DNA from: Acetobacter sp. DsW_063
GTDB lineage: Bacteria > Pseudomonadota > Alphaproteobacteria > Acetobacterales > Acetobacteraceae
Reading direction: 5' to 3'
Assembly (NCBI RefSeq): GCF_002153745.1
Contig: NZ_JOPL01000042.1
Location: forward strand, 1-36,299
DNA: 36,299 nucleotides
Under the pieces are notes generated by a model. The model was not told the origin of the DNA and made no database searches. It worked only from the letters and a program-made list of their open reading frames with translations. Every line of letters begins with the position of its first letter. The stretch's first letter is position 1. A program made the translations under genes and the position numbers. Positions 32,675 to 36,299 of this stretch are shown piece after piece.

Positions 32675-32820
32675 CGGTCCGCACACCGCTGGATTTGCGG
32701 AACCGCTCGCGCGTTTCGCAGGGGTTGTCGCACTACACGATTGGGTTTCCTATCCGCATACCCCGATACGCCGGGGCGGCGCGCGTCGCTTGTGGCGCGT
32801 TGTGATGAAGGACCGTGATC

Positions 32821-33231
32821 ATGACGAACAGTTTTGACGGAGAGGTCGTTTATATCGTGGCGGACGGCGCGAAAGCGAAGCTGCTTCGGCACAAGGACGG
32901 GGCGTTTTCGGTGACCGAGACGCTTGACGCGCACAAGGTGGCTGGAACTCCTGGCGTAACGCCTCCCGGCGCGTCGCCTGCAGACAGGGCGAAGGACGCG
33001 TTCGCCCGCGTCGTGGCGGACCGCCTCAACGCGCTGGAGGCGCATGGCGGGGCCTTCGACGGTTTTGTTCTCGCGGCGCCGGCGGAGACGCTGCATGAGA
33101 TCAGGGAACATCTTTCGAAGGCGGCTCAGGCGAAGATTTTGAAGACGCTGGTCAAGGATCTGGTCAACATTCCGGAAAGCCAGCTTGCTTCGCACTTCGA
33201 TATCCCGGAAACCGGCTGGAAATCGGCCTGA
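32821..33231 (+). CDS. Host attachment family protein (pfam10116-like)
   Basis: This 136-residue protein matches the 'protein required for attachment to host cells' family: VVYIVADGAKAKLLRH at the start, DRAKDAFARVVADRLNAL in the middle, and the AAPAETLHEIREHLSKAAQAKI segment with a long terminal helix. Despite the family name, its biochemical role is unclear; it is cytoplasmic with no signal peptide. The ATG at 32821 has AAGGA nine bases upstream and is preferred over a GTG two codons earlier. A metallo-beta-lactamase-fold gene follows 28 bp later, so they likely form an operon. Confidence 0.82.
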   Translation: MTNSFDGEVVYIVADGAKAKLLRHKDGAFSVTETLDAHKVAGTPGVTPPGASPADRAKDAFARVVADRLNALEAHGGAFDGFVLAAPAETLHEIREHLSKAAQAKILKTLVKDLVNIPESQLASHFDIPETGWKSA

Positions 33232-33259
33232 ACCGCAGGCGTCGACCGGGGGAGTATTC

Positions 33260-33928
33260 ATGAGCGATCCGAAGCGTAGACTTGATGTCGAGGTCATTCC
33301 TGTGACGCCGTTGCGGCAGAACTGCTCGCTGGTCTGGGACGGGGAGACCCGGCACGCGCTCGTGATCGATCCGGGCGGAGACGAGGACGTCATTCTCGAG
33401 CGGGTCGCTGCGCATGATCTGACGGTCGAGGCGATATTGTTGACGCATGGACACCTTGATCATGCAGGCGGTGCGCATGCGCTTCGGGATGCGTTGACGA
33501 AACGGCAGGGCGCCCCGGTTCCGGTCATAGGGCCGGACAGGCGGGACGAGTTCCTTCTATCCAGCATTGAGGAGAACGCCGCGCGCTTCGGATTGTCCGG
33601 CATGATCAGCGTGGCGCCTGATCGGTACACGCAGGATGGCGATGTCCTGCCGCTTTTGGGGCGGAGCTACGAAGTGCTGCACGTGCCCGGACATACGCCG
33701 GGGCATGTGGTGTTCTTCGAACCGCAGGATCGTGTGCTTTTTGCGGGCGATACGCTCTTCAGGGGCACGATCGGGCGCACGGATTTTCCGTATGGCGACG
33801 GGCCGACGCTGGTGCAGGGCGTACGGACGAAAATTCTTCCGTTGGGCGACGACGTTCTGGTGCTGCCAGGGCACGGCGCGCCGACGACCGTCAGGGCTGA
33901 ACGCGCGGAAAACCCGTTTCTGCAGTGA
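33260..33928 (+). CDS. MBL-fold metallo-hydrolase (glyoxalase II-like, YcbL type)
   Basis: From the ATG at 33260 (GGGGGAG upstream) this is a 222-residue metallo-beta-lactamase-fold hydrolase. The metal motif THGHLDHAGG provides H63, H65, D67 and H68; H145 (PGHTPGHV), D164 (FAGDTLF) and H205 (LPGHG) complete a binuclear site. It lacks the C-terminal glutathione-binding domain of classical GloB, so it fits the YcbL/hydroxyacylglutathione hydrolase-like subgroup. The frame continues upstream to 33185, but those residues are within the previous gene. The substrate is probably a thioester, by family. Confidence 0.88.
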   Translation: MSDPKRRLDVEVIPVTPLRQNCSLVWDGETRHALVIDPGGDEDVILERVAAHDLTVEAILLTHGHLDHAGGAHALRDALTKRQGAPVPVIGPDRRDEFLLSSIEENAARFGLSGMISVAPDRYTQDGDVLPLLGRSYEVLHVPGHTPGHVVFFEPQDRVLFAGDTLFRGTIGRTDFPYGDGPTLVQGVRTKILPLGDDVLVLPGHGAPTTVRAERAENPFLQ

Positions 33929-33946
33929 ATCATTCAGCGCCGGTCT

Positions 33947-33975
33947 GGCGTGGCCTTTCCGGTCACGCCTTCCCT
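33947..33975 (+). terminator. Probable terminator after the MBL-fold gene
   Basis: Arms GGCGTGGCC and GGTCACGCC (one G-T wobble) with loop TTTCC are followed by TTCCCT. The stem starts 18 bp after the stop. Confidence 0.5.
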
Positions 33976-34058
33976 ACGCGCCGGATGTCGGGATATGTCT
34001 GGTTTCCTAATTTCTGGCCTTACGCCGAGTTTCCGGCAGCATCAGGACGCGTGTCATA

Positions 34059-34583
34059 ATGTCCCATCTTCGTCTGTCCCTGTTTTCCTCGCCATTCCGG
34101 GGGGTAGCCGTGCTCATTGGGGCGCTGGCGTTATCGGGACTGGCGGTCTCTGGGCAGGCTGCCGAGACTGGCGAACCCACTGAGGCCCAGCCGGAACTGC
34201 CCCGTCAGCCGCTGACGATCGTGTCGGCAAACGGACAGCACTTGTTCTCGGTCGAACTGGCGAAAACGCCGCGCCAGCAGCAGGTGGGCGAAATGTTCCG
34301 CCCGACCGTGCCGGCTGATCGCGGCATGTTGTTCGTCTGGCCGTATCCACAGCAAAGCGACATGTGGATGGAGAATACGCTGGCGTCTCTGGACATCGTG
34401 TTCATCGGCGCGGATCACCGCATTCAGGCGATCGCCGAGAACGCTGTGCCCAGAAGCCTCGCGCATATCAGCAGCCATGGCCCGGTCGTCGCTACGCTTG
34501 AGCTTCAGGGGGGCGTGACCGCCAAGGAAGGCATTTCCGTCGGCGACCGTATCGAGGCGGCTGCACTTGGCGGGAAATCGTAA
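34059..34583 (+). CDS. Exported DUF192 protein
   Basis: This 174-residue protein has a signal peptide (hydrophobic about 14-30, cleavage near SGQAAE at 35) followed by a DUF192 domain: VELAKTPRQQQVGEMFRP, GMLFVWPYPQQSDMWMENTLASLDIVFI and VLELQGGVTAKEGISVGDRI-like ending (here TLELQGG...). The family is widespread in bacteria and archaea and forms a small beta-barrel; its function is not established. The ribosome site is weak (AGGACG about 10 bases before ATG). It stands between the MBL-fold gene and the epimerase, probably as its own unit. Confidence 0.85.
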   Translation: MSHLRLSLFSSPFRGVAVLIGALALSGLAVSGQAAETGEPTEAQPELPRQPLTIVSANGQHLFSVELAKTPRQQQVGEMFRPTVPADRGMLFVWPYPQQSDMWMENTLASLDIVFIGADHRIQAIAENAVPRSLAHISSHGPVVATLELQGGVTAKEGISVGDRIEAAALGGKS

Positions 34584-34735
34584 AATATCATGAGGTTTTG
34601 CGCTCTGCCCACTGAGACCTGGCGACCCGCCGCCATGTTGGCGTTTGCAGGTTGCGCTTGCGTGCGCGGGCGGCCCGGGCCAAACGCGTCGGCTGACGTA
34701 GCGGCGAGTAAGCGGCGGAAGGGCGAGGTTCTTTA

Positions 34736-35719
34736 GTGACGATTCTGGTGACCGGCGCCGCCGGCTTCATTGGCGCTCATGTTTGTAAGGCGCTGCTTGC
34801 ACGGGGCGTGCGTGTGGTCGGGGTCGATAACCTCAACGACTACTACGACCCGCAGTTGAAACGGCGTCGCCTTGCGCGATTGACCGAACATGACGGCTTC
34901 ACGTTCCGCCAATGCGACATCGCTGAGCAGGAGACGTTTTCCTCCGATGTTCTTGGAAATCCGGAGGAATTTACGGAAATCCTTCATCTGGCGGCGCAGG
35001 CGGGCGTGCGGTACTCGATGGAGGACCCGTTCGCCTTCGTGAAAGCCAACATCCTTGGGCATGTGACGCTGCTTGAGTTTGCGCGTCGCCTCCCGAAGCT
35101 GCGGCATTTCGTCTACGCGTCTTCGTCTTCCGTCTACGGTCGGAACGAGGCCATGCCGTTTCGAGAGAGCGACAGGGTGGACCATCCGGGGTCATTCTAC
35201 GCCGCCACGAAGCGAGCAGGCGAACTGGCTTCGGATTGTTATCAGTATCTGTATGGCATACCGCAGACTGGTCTGCGGTTCTTCACGGTCTATGGGCCGT
35301 GGGGGCGTCCGGATATGGCGTATTTCAAGTTCGCCGAGGCGATCATGCGCGGCGAGAGTCTGACGCTTTACGATGGTCCGGCTCTGGCGCGCGATTTCAC
35401 CTATATTGACGATGTCGTTGACGCGGTGCTTGCGGTTCTGGAGGCTCCGCCGGACGGATGCGCCGCTCGGTTGCTGAACGTCGGCAACAGCCAGCCGACA
35501 GCGGTCCGGACCATGGTCAGCCTGCTGGAAGACTCCCTTGGGCGGAAGACGAATATTCAGGTCATGGATCGGCCGGCGGCCGATGTGGAATCGACCTGGG
35601 CGTCGATCGACAGGATACGGGACCTTGTTGGGTGGGAGCCCAAGACCGATCTGGCGGATGGAATTCGACGTTTCGCGTCATGGTTCATCGAGTATCGCGA
35701 AGCCGCCGGGCGGGGGTAA
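34736..35719 (+). CDS. NAD-dependent nucleotide-sugar epimerase (UDP-glucuronate 4-epimerase-like)
   Basis: This 327-residue extended-SDR enzyme starts at GTG 34736. It has GAAGFIGAH (7-15) for NAD binding, NLNDYYDPQLKRRRL (32-46), the hallmark of UDP-glucuronate epimerases, and the catalytic SSSSVYG (129-135) and Y155-x3-K159. FFTVYGPWGRPDMAYFKFAEAI is also typical of UDP-glucuronate/galacturonate 4-epimerases, which supply galacturonate for capsule or lipopolysaccharide. The substrate is inferred from these motifs. It is the last complete gene; a weak terminator follows. Confidence 0.88.
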   Translation: MTILVTGAAGFIGAHVCKALLARGVRVVGVDNLNDYYDPQLKRRRLARLTEHDGFTFRQCDIAEQETFSSDVLGNPEEFTEILHLAAQAGVRYSMEDPFAFVKANILGHVTLLEFARRLPKLRHFVYASSSSVYGRNEAMPFRESDRVDHPGSFYAATKRAGELASDCYQYLYGIPQTGLRFFTVYGPWGRPDMAYFKFAEAIMRGESLTLYDGPALARDFTYIDDVVDAVLAVLEAPPDGCAARLLNVGNSQPTAVRTMVSLLEDSLGRKTNIQVMDRPAADVESTWASIDRIRDLVGWEPKTDLADGIRRFASWFIEYREAAGRG

Positions 35720-35720
35720 G

Positions 35721-35743
35721 ATTCCCGTCTTTTGGGGATTTTT
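35721..35743 (+). terminator. Weak intrinsic terminator after the epimerase
   Basis: ATTCCC and GGGGAT (one wobble) form a 6-bp stem with a 7-base loop, followed by TTTTT. It lies directly after the stop codon. Confidence 0.5.
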
Positions 35744-36284
35744 AGGCATGTTTGCCCGTTCCAAAATAAACCGGGTGTTTTGATTCGGTGAAGCATTTTG
35801 GCGCCCCGGCACGCCGTGTGCGCTGCGCCATGTGCCTCGTGTGCCTGAATTGGCTTTAATCTGCATCCAGTTGTGAGTCGCGTGCAGGTCTGGATGGACG
35901 AACGAATCGAAGGTCGCCGCATTCCAAAATTGAATCTCTCATAGTGACGGAAGAATGAGAACGCGCCGCGCCTGCGTCCGCCAGCTGCGCGTTCTCCGGC
36001 CATGGGCTTTGGCCAGCGCTTGCGAGTTTTTGCGCCTAAAGCGGGCCTCGGCGCGCCGAGGAGAAAATTCTTTCCTCGGCGAGCGAATTTTGCCCCACGA
36101 GAATCGGGCGTTTTGCGATTCGTGTTGGGTTTTTCGGCAGTTGTCAGCCGATTTTCAATCCTGAAACCGGCGCGTTGACAGCCCCATCCGAAATACGTAG
36201 AAACCGCCTCACCAAACGGCGCGGCCTTGAAAACGGAAGCGCCTCAAGCGGTCTTTGACAAGAGAATATGAGATAGAGAGGGAT
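35744..36284. other. Intergenic DNA at the window end with overlapping dyads
   Basis: No credible gene is seen in this 540-bp stretch; short frames lack recognisable products. At 36046-36061 a 16-bp palindrome (CCTCGGCG followed by its complement) is followed at 36074-36081 by a third copy of CCTCGGCG. The middle arm can pair with either flank, which could make competing structures. A possible promoter, TTGACA at 36175-36180 and TAGAAA 17 bp later, precedes the last gene, and a second TTGACA is at 36255-36260. Confidence 0.4.
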
Positions 36285-36299
36285 ATGCTGACGGCGTTT
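36285..36299 (+). CDS. Start of a gene cut by the window end
   Basis: An ATG at 36285 follows AGAGAGGG at a normal distance and reads five codons to the window end. TTGACA elements upstream support a transcription start nearby. The product cannot be identified. Confidence 0.35.

Noticed and set aside
35955-36164. Plus-strand 69-codon frame near the window end
   Set aside because: No recognisable product or ribosome site, and it spans the palindromic element.

Overview
The window looks like a chromosomal segment of a GC-rich alphaproteobacterium, most likely an acetic acid bacterium (Acetobacteraceae). The grounds are two housekeeping blocks familiar from Alphaproteobacteria (rplY-pth-ychF and proA-nadD-rsfS-rlmH), a complete mreB-mreC-mreD-mrdA-rodA block, and the general style of the proteins. 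The family assignment is inference from remembered gene order, not from a search. I found no rRNA, tRNA, CRISPR array, intact insertion sequence or prophage.

Layout. (1) 1-9.4 kb is an accessory metabolic region. It holds a decayed Old Yellow Enzyme gene, a family 4 glycosyltransferase, a probable beta-keto acid / 3-hydroxybutyrate operon (BKACE enzyme, AtoE-type transporter, 3-hydroxybutyrate dehydrogenase) with a perfect dyad in front of it, and an aldo/keto reductase plus zinc alcohol dehydrogenase pair preceded by a 32-codon small ORF with a strong ribosome site. About 0.9 kb of apparently gene-free DNA follows. (2) 9.5-11.4 kb is a compact PadR / HAAS (DUF1700) / GIN-domain (DUF2807) envelope-type module. 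(3) 11.5-13.5 kb is a Tat-exported FAD amine oxidase with a translationally adjacent c-type cytochrome, suggesting a periplasmic amine dehydrogenase. (4) 13.6-20.3 kb is the rod-shape/elongasome operon mreB-(small ORF)-mreC-mreD-mrdA-rodA-DUF3293 on the minus strand. (5) 20.8-21.7 kb has two tandem, related glycine-zipper lipoproteins. (6) 21.9-28.1 kb has translation and housekeeping genes: rplY, pth, ychF, proA, nadD, rsfS, rlmH and a small membrane protein. (7) 28-36.3 kb is mixed: a LysR regulator, a secreted CHAP hydrolase, a RidA protein, a MocA-like/XdhC molybdoenzyme maturation pair, a host-attachment-family protein with a metallo-hydrolase, a DUF192 protein, a nucleotide-sugar epimerase, and the first codons of a gene cut by the window end.

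Most noteworthy. The rsfS reading frame has no ATG, GTG or TTG upstream of its conserved core and appears to begin at ATC behind a good Shine-Dalgarno. A 58-codon ORF sits between mreB and mreC with a 4-base stop/start overlap. The Tat amine oxidase plus cytochrome pair resembles the organisation of cytochrome-c-dependent amine dehydrogenases such as NicA2. The PadR-HAAS-GIN triplet carries a repetitive GxGS beta-solenoid-like protein. The beta-keto acid operon has an 8+8 bp perfect operator-like dyad and no regulator gene nearby.

All calls come from reading the sequence and its translations. No database search was run.
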